64,000 nt of DNA, taken from positions 2,852,001 through 2,916,000 of the forward strand of contig NZ_CP119989.1 in assembly GCF_029338555.1 (NCBI RefSeq), written 5' to 3'. The notes beneath the pieces are model-generated. The model was not told the DNA's origin. It made no database searches and saw nothing but the letters and a program-made list of their open reading frames with translations. Position numbers and translations under genes: made by a program. The stretch comes from Halobaculum marinum. GTDB taxonomy: Archaea; Halobacteriota; Halobacteria; Halobacteriales; Haloferacaceae. Position 1 is the first letter of the stretch. Each line of letters begins with the position of its first letter. This document shows, piece by piece, positions 7,414 through 16,505 of this stretch.

Positions 7414-9443
7414 CCGACGACACACACACAGACGAGACCGCCGCCGCACAGCCCACAGAACACACGACCGACCGCTCGGTCGTCGTCCCGGTCTACCGGG
7501 AGCGACCCGACGTGTGGACGGGGCTCGTCGAGCGCCTCCTGACCGCCGGGTGGGACGAGGTCGTCGTCTGCCTCGACGCGCCCGACGACGACGCTCGACG
7601 CGCCGCCGAGCGCGTCGCCACACACGACGGCGTTGCGCTGGCCGTCAGCGACGAGCGTCGCGGGAAGGGGGGTGCCCTCCGCGCCGGCCTCGCGGTCGCC
7701 GACGGCGACGTACTCGGCTACGTCGACGCCGACGGCGCGGTCGCCGTCGAAGCACTCGACCGCCTGTACCGCACCGTCGAGTGGGGAACCGCCCCGGTCG
7801 CCGCGGGGTCGCGCGACGCCGGCGACGCCGACCGCGAGGGACAGTCGCTCCTCCGGCGAGCGCTCGGGTGCGGCTACCGCCTGCTCGCTCGCGGGGCGAC
7901 CGGCGTCCCGGTCACCGACTTCCAGTGCGGGGCGAAGGCGTTCCGCCGGGAGGTGTGGACCGCCGTCGCCGACGACATCGACGAGACGGGGTTCGCCTTC
8001 GACACCGAACTGCTCGCGCTGGCGCACCGTCGCGGCTTCGAAATCCGCGAGGTCCCCATCGCGTGGAACGACCCCGGCGAGAGCGACGTGGACGTGGGCA
8101 CCGACGTGCCCGCCCTCCTCCGCTCGCTGGCGCGGATCCGGGGCACCCTGCGGGAGACGCCGCGGGCGATGCCGGACGGCGGCGCAGGCGTGGCGGCCGA
8201 CCCCGAGCACACGAACGCCGACGGCGGCGACGAGGCCGACGAGGCCGACGACGCAGACGACGACCCGATGCACGTCGCGCTCGTCACCTCCCACCCGCCG
8301 AACCGTGGCCACCTCGCGGAGTACGGCGAGGAGTTGGCCCGCTCGTACGCCGCCCGCGACGACACCGAGGTGACGGTGCTGGCGCGCCGGACCGACCGCG
8401 CGCCCAACGTCGAGGACCGCGGCGACTACGAGGTGCGGCGCGTGTGGGAGCGCGACTCCGCGCGCTCGGCGTGGCGACTGCTCCGCGAACTGCGCTCGGA
8501 CAAATACGACGCCGTCCAGTTCAACCTCCACATGACGTACTTCGGGACGACGAACGCCTACCGCTTCCTCGGCCTCGCGCTCCCGCCGCTGTGCCGGGCG
8601 ACGCTGGACGTGCCCGTCGTCACGACGCTACACGACCTGCTGGAGATCGTCGAGGACGACCACGTCGACGACACCGTCGGCACACTCGAACGCGTCGGCG
8701 CGCGGGCGGCGACCCAACTGGTCCTCCTGTCGGACGCGACGACCGTCACCGCCGCCGAGTACCGCGACATCGTCGCCGAGCGCTACCCGCTGGGCGACCC
8801 GGTGCACGTCCCGCACGGGACGTTCAAGCGCGCCGACGGCGGGACGGTACCGCTCGACCCGCCGCTGCGACTCCTCGTGTTCGGCTTCCTCGGCCCGACG
8901 AAGGACATCGAGACGACGGTGCGGGCGTTCCGGCAGGTCCGCCAGGCGGTCCCGGACGCCGAACTCGTGATCGCGGGCGGCTCCCACCCGGACTACCCCG
9001 GTCACCGTGAGGAGTTGGAGTCGCGCTTCGGCGAGGAACCGGGCGTCGAGTTCACCGGCTACGTCGAGGAGGACGAGTTGGACGACGTGTGGGGGTCGGC
9101 CACGGCGGTGCTCATGCCGTACCACACCTGCACGGGCGTCAGCGGCGTGTTCCAACTCGCGAAGTCGTACGGCAAGCCCGTCGTCGCCTTCGAGAACGAG
9201 GGGATGCGCACCTCGACCGTCGAGACGGGCGGCGACGCGGCGTTCGTCAACCCCGGCTCCGCCACCTCATTGGCCGACGGCATCGTCGACCTCTGGGAGG
9301 ACCGCGAGCGACTCCGCGACATCGCACACACGAACGCCGCCGCCGGCGACGCCGTCAGCATGGCCGAGACGACCGACCAGTTCGTCGACCTGCTCACAGC
9401 GTCGTCGACCGCCGTCGCGACCGACGGAGGTGAGGAGGCGTGA
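7410..9443 (+). CDS. Two-domain glycosyltransferase: GT2 fused to GT4
   Basis: A 677-residue protein made of two enzymes. Residues 22-250 are a GT2 domain of the dolichyl-phosphate glycosyltransferase kind (VVVPVYRERPD; acidic metal motif D106-x-D108; FQCGAKAFRREVW). Residues 265-286 are an acidic linker. Residues 287-670 are a GT-B fold GT4 glycosyltransferase (LLVFGFLGPTKD; GVSGVFQLAKSYGKPVVAFENE as the nucleotide-sugar binding part, about 590-612). No membrane helix is seen, so it acts at the cytoplasmic face. It overlaps both neighbours by four bases. An internal ATG at 8268 could start the GT4 part alone, but the frame is continuous. Confidence 0.9.
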   Translation: MTDDTHTDETAAAQPTEHTTDRSVVVPVYRERPDVWTGLVERLLTAGWDEVVVCLDAPDDDARRAAERVATHDGVALAVSDERRGKGGALRAGLAVADGDVLGYVDADGAVAVEALDRLYRTVEWGTAPVAAGSRDAGDADREGQSLLRRALGCGYRLLARGATGVPVTDFQCGAKAFRREVWTAVADDIDETGFAFDTELLALAHRRGFEIREVPIAWNDPGESDVDVGTDVPALLRSLARIRGTLRETPRAMPDGGAGVAADPEHTNADGGDEADEADDADDDPMHVALVTSHPPNRGHLAEYGEELARSYAARDDTEVTVLARRTDRAPNVEDRGDYEVRRVWERDSARSAWRLLRELRSDKYDAVQFNLHMTYFGTTNAYRFLGLALPPLCRATLDVPVVTTLHDLLEIVEDDHVDDTVGTLERVGARAATQLVLLSDATTVTAAEYRDIVAERYPLGDPVHVPHGTFKRADGGTVPLDPPLRLLVFGFLGPTKDIETTVRAFRQVRQAVPDAELVIAGGSHPDYPGHREELESRFGEEPGVEFTGYVEEDELDDVWGSATAVLMPYHTCTGVSGVFQLAKSYGKPVVAFENEGMRTSTVETGGDAAFVNPGSATSLADGIVDLWEDRERLRDIAHTNAAAGDAVSMAETTDQFVDLLTASSTAVATDGGEEA

Positions 9444-9637
9444 GCCAGCAGTCGCACGAGCACGAGCGCGACCGCCCGACCGGTGCGGACGTGCTCGACC
9501 GACTCGCCGGCGACACCTGCGTTCAGCCGACGTGCGACGGGACCCTCGACCGCCAGCCGTTCAAGGGGACCGACGCCGTCGTCTGCGACGACTGCGGGAC
9601 GCCGCCCGTGCGGGTGTGGGAGGTGGCCGATGACTGA
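9440..9637 (+). CDS. Zinc-ribbon microprotein (HVO_A0556-like)
   Basis: A 65-residue protein with four cysteines in a ribbon layout: C27-x4-C32 and C49-x2-C52 (VVCDDCGTP). It starts at a GTG overlapping the stop of the glycosyltransferase and its stop overlaps the ATG of the sulfatase-like gene, so it is firmly in the operon. It resembles the small haloarchaeal zinc-finger proteins named after HVO_A0556; the name is a recollection. Function unknown, perhaps a regulator or assembly factor of the cluster. Confidence 0.75.
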   Translation: MSQQSHEHERDRPTGADVLDRLAGDTCVQPTCDGTLDRQPFKGTDAVVCDDCGTPPVRVWEVADD

Positions 9638-11084
9638 CCGCGGCGGCGACGGCGACGGCGGCGCTCGCGAGGCGTCCGACGGGGACGAGGCGTCGGGGTC
9701 GGCGTTCGACGACGTCACCCGACGGCTCGTCCAGCGACTCCCCTACGGCGTCAAGCGCCTGCTTGCGGTGCCGTACAACCACGTCCAGCGCGTGCGGGCC
9801 GACCGCGCGTTCGCCCGGCGGGCGCGGGAGTTCCAGTCGCTGACGCCGGGTGCCGACGCGCCGCGCCACGTCGTCTGCGTCGTCGTGGACGCGCTCCGCG
9901 CGGACGTCGTCGACGCCGAGACGACGCCGTTCCTCGCCGACCGACGCGTCGCCAGCGCGGTCACCCCGTCGCCGTGGACGTTCCCCGCCGTCACCTCGCT
10001 CGCGACGGGGCGGTACCCCCACGAACACGGGTCGATGCGGCAGTCGGACGACGTGGACCGCGGCGCGACGGACCTCGTCATCCCGCCGACGCTCCCCGAC
10101 CACGAGCGGACGCTGCCGGAGGTGTTCGCCGCCGCCGGCTACGACACCTACGGCGGGTTCGCGTTCCACATGCCGTTTTTCGCGCTCGGCGGGCGATTCG
10201 CGACGAACCGCGTGTACGACGACGCACCCGCCGACGACGTGCTCGGCGACTTCCTCGACTGGTTCGACGGCCGCCGCGACGGGCGCACGTTCTCGTACGT
10301 CCACCTCGGCGACCTCCACGAACCGGTCGACCCGCCGGCGCCGTACTGGGACCGCTACGACGTCGACGACTCCATCGAGGGGATCCGGCGCTGGCGCTTC
10401 CGCGAGGAAGCCCACCCGGGGCACGAGGGGGAGCGCTACCGCGACCACCGGCGCCGACTCTACCGCGCGGCGGCCACCCACGTCGACGACCGACTGGCCG
10501 TGTTGCGCGAGCGCCTCCCCGACGACGTGGCCCTGCTCGTCACGGGCGACCACGGCGAGGCGCTGTGGGAGCAGACGTCGCTCGACCGGCGGACGTTCCA
10601 CGACTCCCGACCCGCCTACGGCATCGACCACGGCGGCACGCCGTTCGAGGCCATCGCACGCGTGCCGCTGGCCATGGAAGGCGTCGACGTCCGCTCGGGC
10701 GGCGGCACCCCGTCGCTGGTCGACGTGGCGCCGACCCTGCTCGACGCGCTCGGGCAGATGGAGGCGCTGGCGACGACCGGGTGCTCGCTGTCACGGGGCG
10801 TCCCCGGCGACCGCGTGCCGCTCGTCGAGGCCGCGCGCTACGGCCACGAGAAGAAGGCCGCCTACCGCGACGGCTGGAAACTGGTCGTCTCCCGCGGCGA
10901 CGACGCCGCCGTGGGGTTCGACCTCCCCGACGACCCCGGGACGACCGCCCGCGAGGCCGACCTCCCGGCGGACGTGGAAGCGGCGCTGTACGACGCGCTC
11001 CCCCCGTGGCCGGACGGGAGCGACCCGGAGCGACGCGTCTCCGGCATGGCGCAGCAACGACTGGAGGACCTCGGCTATGTGTGA
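9630..11084 (+). CDS. Sulfatase/alkaline-phosphatase-superfamily enzyme of the glycan cluster
   Basis: A 484-residue protein of the sulfatase-like fold. The first metal-binding aspartate motif is VVVDALRAD (D87, about 83-92) and the later one is TGDHGEALWE. The usual Cys/Ser-x-Pro-x-Arg formylglycine motif is absent; in its place is SPWTFPAVTSLATGRYP, offering a threonine (T117) or serine. No signal peptide or membrane helix is seen, so it may work inside the cell. It could transfer or remove sulfate or phosphate groups on the glycan. The ATG at 9630 overlaps the zinc-ribbon gene; the longer upstream frame has shadow composition. The end motif RLEDLGYV matches the second sulfatase-like gene at 25463. 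Confidence 0.85.
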   Translation: MTDRGGDGDGGAREASDGDEASGSAFDDVTRRLVQRLPYGVKRLLAVPYNHVQRVRADRAFARRAREFQSLTPGADAPRHVVCVVVDALRADVVDAETTPFLADRRVASAVTPSPWTFPAVTSLATGRYPHEHGSMRQSDDVDRGATDLVIPPTLPDHERTLPEVFAAAGYDTYGGFAFHMPFFALGGRFATNRVYDDAPADDVLGDFLDWFDGRRDGRTFSYVHLGDLHEPVDPPAPYWDRYDVDDSIEGIRRWRFREEAHPGHEGERYRDHRRRLYRAAATHVDDRLAVLRERLPDDVALLVTGDHGEALWEQTSLDRRTFHDSRPAYGIDHGGTPFEAIARVPLAMEGVDVRSGGGTPSLVDVAPTLLDALGQMEALATTGCSLSRGVPGDRVPLVEAARYGHEKKAAYRDGWKLVVSRGDDAAVGFDLPDDPGTTAREADLPADVEAALYDALPPWPDGSDPERRVSGMAQQRLEDLGYV

Positions 11085-11096
11085 GGTGAGACGGGG

Positions 11097-13883
11097 ATGA
11101 GCGACTCGCAAGGCACCCGCTTCGCGCTCGACCTCTCGCTCGACGACGTGGCCCCGCACGTCGGCGGCGTCGGCGCCTTCTTGCTGGCGTACGCCCTCCT
11201 CTTGCGCGGGATCGAGTTGGGCCGGCTGTACGCATTCGGCGACTTCGTCCCGTACTACGGGTCGCGCGCGTTCGCGAAGTTCCTCGGCACGTGGCACGAC
11301 GGGGGCCTGGGGTTCCCGTACGTGTACAACGTGATGCCGGCGTATCTCGGCACGGTCACGGCGGTCGGCGGTGCGCTGGGACAGAATCTGTTCTACCTCG
11401 CGCTCGTCCCCGCCGGCTTCGCGACGTTCCTCGTGTTCGCCCGGCGGTTCGTCGAGCGACCCGTCCCGCGCTACCTCGCGGCGGGTGTGTACGCCATCAA
11501 CCCCGTTACGATCGGCGAGTTCGTCAACGGCGGCGTCTCGACGCTCATCGGCTTCGTCGGCTTCCCGCTGATCGTCCACTACCTCTACCGGATCGACGAG
11601 GAGGACGCGTGGCGCCCCGCCGCACTCGTCGGCGTCGTCTTCGGCGCGACCGCCATCGTCCCGTGGCTCGTGTTCTGGATGATCGGGCCGTTCGCGGCAT
11701 ACTTCGCGTACCGCTCGCGGCGTGACCCCCGGAAGTTCGCGAAGTTCGTCGCCGGCGGGACGCTCGGTGTCGTGCTCTCGCTGCCGAACGTCCACCACAT
11801 CGTCCAGCGGGCCGCCGGCTTCGGTGACGGCGACGGCGTGCTGTGGACCACCCTCCAGTGGAACTACGAACAGGCCGACCCCCTCGCGGTGGTCCGCCTC
11901 GCGGGCAACCACGGGATGCTCGCGATGAACCAACTCGGCTACAACACCGACCCGACGATGGTGGTCGGACTGGTCGTCCCGGCGGTCGCGCTGTTCGCGT
12001 ACGAACGCGACCGGCTCCGCCTCTACTACGCCATCGCCGTCGGCTGTGTCGGGTTCGTCGTCCTCACCGGACTCGGCCTCACGTACCCGCTGTTCGAGAC
12101 GGTCCCGCTGTTCTGGTCGGTGCGCAACCCCGCGAAACTCCAGTACCCGCTGCTCCTCTCGCTGAGCCTCTTGTTCGGCGCCGGCCTGGAGACGGTGCTC
12201 CACGGCGCCCGCGGCGCGGTGACGGGGCTGGACATCGACGCCCACCGCGGTCGCGCGAGCGACGCTCGCGACCCGCTCCTCCGAGGGGTCGTCGTCGGCC
12301 TCGTCGTGCTGTCGCTGGTCGCGTACGCCGCCCCCGCCGCGGGCGCGTACGGACTGGAGGGCGTCCGCGGCGACGACTACGCCGTGCCCGCCGAGTACGA
12401 CGCCGTCGCCGACGAGGTCGACGGGCGGGCGCTGTGGGTGCCGTACGGCTACACCACCCAACTGCGCTTGCGCGAGACGCACCCGAACCACGTCGGCATC
12501 AAGAGCGGCGGCGTCGTCCAGGGCATCCCGAACGTTGACTACGTCACCCGACTGTTCGAGGACGTCGCCGCCGGCGAGCCGGTCCACCAACGATTGCGCG
12601 ACCTCGGCGTCGAGTACGTCGTCGTCGAGTCGGACCCGCCGGGCGACTACGGCGCCGGCGCGCCCCGCGTGCAGTCGAAGTGGGGCGCACCGTGGCTGTT
12701 CGGCGACCCCGCGACGCTGAACGAACGCTTCGCCACTTCCGACGCCTACGAACGCGCCTTCAGCGCCGACGGCTTCACCGTCTACCGCGTCACGGGCGTG
12801 CCCGACCGGGACCGCGTCGTCAGGAACGAGGGCCTCCACGCGGTCGTGTACCCCGAGGAGACCGACACCGAGGTCGTCGGCGACAACCTGCTGGCGAACC
12901 CGTCGTTCGACGACGGCACCGGCGGGTGGTGGACGCCGCCCAACGAGTCCGGCCGGACGACGACGTACGTCGAGACGGCCGACGGCGGCGCGGTCGAACT
13001 CCGCGTCTCTGGTGACACCCAGCCGTTGCCCGTCGCACAGGCGACCGCCACGCGCGACGACTACCCGTACCGCGTGAACGTCGACGCGACGGGCGACGGC
13101 GTCGCCACGCTGTACTGGTACGAGGGCGAGAAGTCGCCCGACTCGCTCGTCTCCCGCGAGGTCGTCCCCCTGTCGGCGTTCCCGAAGTCGGTGACCGCGA
13201 AGGGTGACACGCTGTCGATCCGGATCAAGCCGAACGCCTCCAGCGAGGTCGTCGTCCGCGAGGTGACCGTCGCCCGGAGCAGTTACCCGGCGGCGACGGA
13301 GTTCACCGCCGCCAGCGGGGGCGTCCCCGGCGTCGTCGTCGACGGGCGGGACGACCCGCCCGGGAACGCGACCGTCGTCGCGGCCAACCTCGGCCCCGAG
13401 GCGGCCAGCGACGCCGGCGCCGACGTGCGCATCGTCGACGCCGAGACCGTCCTCGACGGCGACCTCGCGTTCGACGACGACTACCGGCAGGGCGCGGGCG
13501 TCCTGCTGGCCGACGGCGAGCACCCCGACGCCGTGCCCGACGACGCCCGCCTCGTCACCCACGAGACCGAGGCGGGCACCGTCCTCGACTACTGGGTCGT
13601 CGGCTCGTTCGACGACACCCCGGTGACGACGGTCCGGACCTCCTACGCCGCCGGGTGGAGTGGTTCGCCCGACGCCGAGCACTTCCGTGCACAGGGGTGG
13701 GCGAACGGCTTCACCGACACGACGCCCGACGAGGTGTCATGGACCGGCGGCGGCCTCCGCGGCCTCGTCGTTCGGGTGTGGCTCGGTGCCTGGGCGGTGA
13801 CCCTCCTCGTGCTCGCGGGCCCGCCGGTCGCGCGGCGACTTCGAGAACGGTTTGACGACGGAGACCAGACCAGTCTCCCGTGA
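11097..13883 (+). CDS. Giant GT-C-like membrane glycosyltransferase/hypothetical surface-glycan protein
   Basis: A 928-residue protein. Residues 20-430 contain about 10-12 membrane helices with a conserved acidic loop after helix 1 (YAFGDFVPYYGSRAF), as in GT-C enzymes that use lipid-linked sugars on the outer face. Residues 440-870 are a large extracytoplasmic part, including a possible carbohydrate-binding beta-sandwich (NLLANPSFDDGTGGWWTPP, about 598-616). A last helix (about 885-905) returns to the membrane. It may add sugars to the flipped glycan. It overlaps the next, related gene by four bases. The family is a guess from topology. Confidence 0.75.
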   Translation: MSDSQGTRFALDLSLDDVAPHVGGVGAFLLAYALLLRGIELGRLYAFGDFVPYYGSRAFAKFLGTWHDGGLGFPYVYNVMPAYLGTVTAVGGALGQNLFYLALVPAGFATFLVFARRFVERPVPRYLAAGVYAINPVTIGEFVNGGVSTLIGFVGFPLIVHYLYRIDEEDAWRPAALVGVVFGATAIVPWLVFWMIGPFAAYFAYRSRRDPRKFAKFVAGGTLGVVLSLPNVHHIVQRAAGFGDGDGVLWTTLQWNYEQADPLAVVRLAGNHGMLAMNQLGYNTDPTMVVGLVVPAVALFAYERDRLRLYYAIAVGCVGFVVLTGLGLTYPLFETVPLFWSVRNPAKLQYPLLLSLSLLFGAGLETVLHGARGAVTGLDIDAHRGRASDARDPLLRGVVVGLVVLSLVAYAAPAAGAYGLEGVRGDDYAVPAEYDAVADEVDGRALWVPYGYTTQLRLRETHPNHVGIKSGGVVQGIPNVDYVTRLFEDVAAGEPVHQRLRDLGVEYVVVESDPPGDYGAGAPRVQSKWGAPWLFGDPATLNERFATSDAYERAFSADGFTVYRVTGVPDRDRVVRNEGLHAVVYPEETDTEVVGDNLLANPSFDDGTGGWWTPPNESGRTTTYVETADGGAVELRVSGDTQPLPVAQATATRDDYPYRVNVDATGDGVATLYWYEGEKSPDSLVSREVVPLSAFPKSVTAKGDTLSIRIKPNASSEVVVREVTVARSSYPAATEFTAASGGVPGVVVDGRDDPPGNATVVAANLGPEAASDAGADVRIVDAETVLDGDLAFDDDYRQGAGVLLADGEHPDAVPDDARLVTHETEAGTVLDYWVVGSFDDTPVTTVRTSYAAGWSGSPDAEHFRAQGWANGFTDTTPDEVSWTGGGLRGLVVRVWLGAWAVTLLVLAGPPVARRLRERFDDGDQTSLP

Positions 13884-15760
13884 GACCCTGGGGGGACGAC
13901 GAGCGACCCGAACGGCGGCGCGAGGACCGCCTCGCCGCCGCGCTGTTCGTCGCGCTCGCGCTCGCCGCGTTCGCGCCGACGTTGGGGGGTGGGTTTCTCC
14001 TCCGCCTCGACATGGTGTTCGCGCCCGACGCCTCCCACCTCCAGTTCGCGCTCGACGCGAAAGGGCCCCTCTACTACGGTCGCCTCCCGTTCGTCGCCCT
14101 GTTGGACGCCGCGAGCGTCGTCGTCCCCGACTGGGTCGTCCAGCGCGCGGTCGTGCTCGGAATCGTCGCGGGCGCGGGATTCGCGGGGTACGCCGCCGCC
14201 GGCGCGGTGCTGGCGCGCGAGTCCGGCGTCGGCGACGTCACGACTGACGCGCCCCGCGGCCCGTTCGCGGCCCACCTGTTCGCCGGCGCGCTGTACGCGT
14301 GCAACCCGTTCCTCTACGTCCGCCTGCTCGCCGGGCAGTGGTACTTCGCGCTCGGCTACGCCGTGCTCCCGCTCGCGGTCGTCGCGTTCGACCGGTACCT
14401 CGCCGGCGAGCGCGAGCGACCCACCCGAGCGCTCGCGTGGACGACGCTCGTCGCCGTCTTCGACCCCCACGCGGCGGTGCTCGCGGCGGTCGCCGGCGGC
14501 GTCCTCCTCGCGGTACGGGTCGCCGTCGACCGCGACGCCGCACGGCGGACGCTCGTGCGCGCGGGGCGCTTTTGTGGGCTGGCACTGGCCGTCAACGCCT
14601 ACTGGCTGGTGCCCGCGACCACGGCGGTCGCCGGCGGCGGGTCACAGCTCTCGACCGTCGACGGCGCCGACCTCGCCGCGTTCAGCCCGCGAGGGAGCGT
14701 CCTCGGCAAGGTCCCGCTGTCGGTGAGTATGCTGTACGGCTTCTGGCGCGGCGGCTACACGTACCCGTTCGACGTGCTGCCGCTGGCGGTCGTGGTCGGC
14801 TGTTTCGTCGTCGTGCTGGCGCTGGCGGTGTACGGGTGGCTCGTGTCGACGGACGCGCTCGGACCCGGACTGGCACTCGTCGCCGTCGTCGGTGCGGTGC
14901 TGGCGCTCGGTGTCGCGGTCCCGGCGACGGCGCCGCTGTACCGGGCGTTCGCCGCGACACCCGTCGGCGCGGGCATGCGCGAGGCGGGGAAGTTCGTCGC
15001 TCTCGTCGCGCTCGCGTACGCCCTGTTGGGCGCGCGCGGCGTCGCGGCCCTCACGAGAGAACTCGACGCGACACTGACGGCGAGGTCGGTCGCCCCCGAC
15101 CGTCGGACGGCACTGTCGGTCGCGCTCGTCGTGCTCGTCGTCGCCCTCCCGCTGACGTACGGGTTCCCGATGGTCGCGGGATTCGGCGGGCAGTTCCAGC
15201 CGACGGAGTACCCCGACGACTGGCACGCCGTCGACGACCGACTGGACGCCGACGACGGGGAGTACCGCGTCCTCTACCTGCCGTGGCACCAGTACATGGC
15301 CTACGACTGGGCCGGTGGCACCGTCGCCGCGCCAGCGCCGCTGTTCTTCGGCCCCGACACGGTCGCGAGTCGCGACCCCGATCTGGGGGTCGGCAGTCAG
15401 GCGACGGACCCGACCCATCGACGGCTGGACGCGCTGGTGGCGGAGCCGCCGGGCGCGGGCTTCGGCGAGGCGGTCGCGCCGCTCGGCGTGAAGTACGTCG
15501 TCGTCTCGCAGACGGCGGACTACGAGCGGTACGCGGGCCTCGACGACGACCCCGACCTCGGCGTCGTCTACCGCGGTGAGCGACTCGTGCTCTACGAGAA
15601 CCGGGCGTTCGACGCCGCCGACGCAGACCCGGATTCGTGGCCACCGGACGGACCGCGGGTGCCGTGGGGCGCCCTCGGTGTCGGGGGCGTGGTCTCCGCG
15701 GGGAGTGCGGTCGCCCTCCGACGCACGGTCGATGGGTCGAAGCCGGAGCGGTCCCGGTAA
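13880..15760 (+). CDS. Second GT-C-like multi-pass membrane protein
   Basis: A 626-residue protein starting at a GTG inside the stop of the previous gene. About 12 helices occupy residues 18-435; an early outer loop (RLDMVFAPDAS) and the later TPVGAGMREAGKFVALVAL have counterparts in the upstream protein (FWSVRNPAKLQYPLLL), so the two look like distant paralogues. An outer domain (about 440-600) and a final helix follow. It lacks the long beta-sandwich part. Likely to be a GT-C-type transferase or a glycan-assembly partner. It is the last gene of the cluster; the next gene begins 30 bases on with its own start. Confidence 0.72.
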   Translation: MRPWGDDERPERRREDRLAAALFVALALAAFAPTLGGGFLLRLDMVFAPDASHLQFALDAKGPLYYGRLPFVALLDAASVVVPDWVVQRAVVLGIVAGAGFAGYAAAGAVLARESGVGDVTTDAPRGPFAAHLFAGALYACNPFLYVRLLAGQWYFALGYAVLPLAVVAFDRYLAGERERPTRALAWTTLVAVFDPHAAVLAAVAGGVLLAVRVAVDRDAARRTLVRAGRFCGLALAVNAYWLVPATTAVAGGGSQLSTVDGADLAAFSPRGSVLGKVPLSVSMLYGFWRGGYTYPFDVLPLAVVVGCFVVVLALAVYGWLVSTDALGPGLALVAVVGAVLALGVAVPATAPLYRAFAATPVGAGMREAGKFVALVALAYALLGARGVAALTRELDATLTARSVAPDRRTALSVALVVLVVALPLTYGFPMVAGFGGQFQPTEYPDDWHAVDDRLDADDGEYRVLYLPWHQYMAYDWAGGTVAAPAPLFFGPDTVASRDPDLGVGSQATDPTHRRLDALVAEPPGAGFGEAVAPLGVKYVVVSQTADYERYAGLDDDPDLGVVYRGERLVLYENRAFDAADADPDSWPPDGPRVPWGALGVGGVVSAGSAVALRRTVDGSKPERSR

Positions 15761-15790
15761 GTTATCAGGGCGGGCGGACCGACTCGGGAC

Positions 15791-16435
15791 GTGAAGCGGA
15801 TCGAGTTCGTCGCCACCTACCCGCCGGAGCTCCGTCACCCGCTCCACCGCGGCATCGTGAACGAGGCGACGGTGGCGACGCGGGCGGAGCTTGTAACCTG
15901 GGGCCCGACGGCGGCGGTGACGGCACTCCTGTGGGTCGACGCCGACGCCTCGACGACCGACGACCTGCTCGCGAGCATCCCGTCGGTGTCGGCCCACAGC
16001 ATCGTGTCGAGCGACGCCGGCACGTACGCGTTCGTCCGTCAGACCGAGTACGAGTTCCCCGACCCGGTGTTGTCGCTCGTCGATGACGCGACCGCCGCCT
16101 TCCTCCCGCCGGTCACGTTCCACGACGACGGGACACTGCGGGTCGAGGCGGTCGGAGAAGCGGCCGACCTCCACGACCTCTACGCGGCGGTGTCCGCTCT
16201 CGCCGACGCCCGGATCGAACGCGTCCACGAGTTCGAGCGCCGACGCTCGCCGGCGGCGCTCACGACCCGCCAGCGCGATGCGCTCGAGGTGGCCGCCGCC
16301 GTCGGCTACTACGAGGTTCCCCGAACGGGGAGCATCGACGACGTGGCTGCCGAACTCGACTGTGCACCCAGCACCGCGGGGGAGCTCCTCCGGAAGGCCG
16401 AAGCGACCGTCGTCGACGATTACACGCGCTCGTGA
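15791..16435 (+). CDS. Bat-type regulator with C-terminal HTH_10 domain
   Basis: A 214-residue haloarchaeal regulator. The C-terminal part (about 155-210, LTTRQRDALEVAAAVGYYEV and then VAAELDCAPSTAGELLRKAE) is the bacterio-opsin activator HTH_10 DNA-binding domain. The N-terminal 150 residues are a family-specific beta-rich sensor domain with no recognised ligand site. GTG start. It follows the glycan genes by 30 bases on the same strand, so it may be partly co-transcribed with them, but its target is unknown. Confidence 0.85.
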   Translation: MKRIEFVATYPPELRHPLHRGIVNEATVATRAELVTWGPTAAVTALLWVDADASTTDDLLASIPSVSAHSIVSSDAGTYAFVRQTEYEFPDPVLSLVDDATAAFLPPVTFHDDGTLRVEAVGEAADLHDLYAAVSALADARIERVHEFERRRSPAALTTRQRDALEVAAAVGYYEVPRTGSIDDVAAELDCAPSTAGELLRKAEATVVDDYTRS

Positions 16436-16505
16436 GTTCCTCCATTTCAAACGCCGCACGTGTGCGGCACCGGCGGGACGTGGCACGCGCTCGTAGTCGC
16501 AGTCG

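Noticed and set aside
5167-7623. An 818-codon open frame on the minus strand opposite the secreted protein and flippase genes
   Set aside because: It is Arg/Val/Asp-rich and opposite two clear genes with signal peptide and membrane helices; long antisense frames are expected in G/C-rich DNA.
10791-13682. A 963-codon minus-strand frame opposite the giant membrane protein
   Set aside because: It shows no protein pattern, only runs such as RRD and VRH that mirror the real gene's codon bias.
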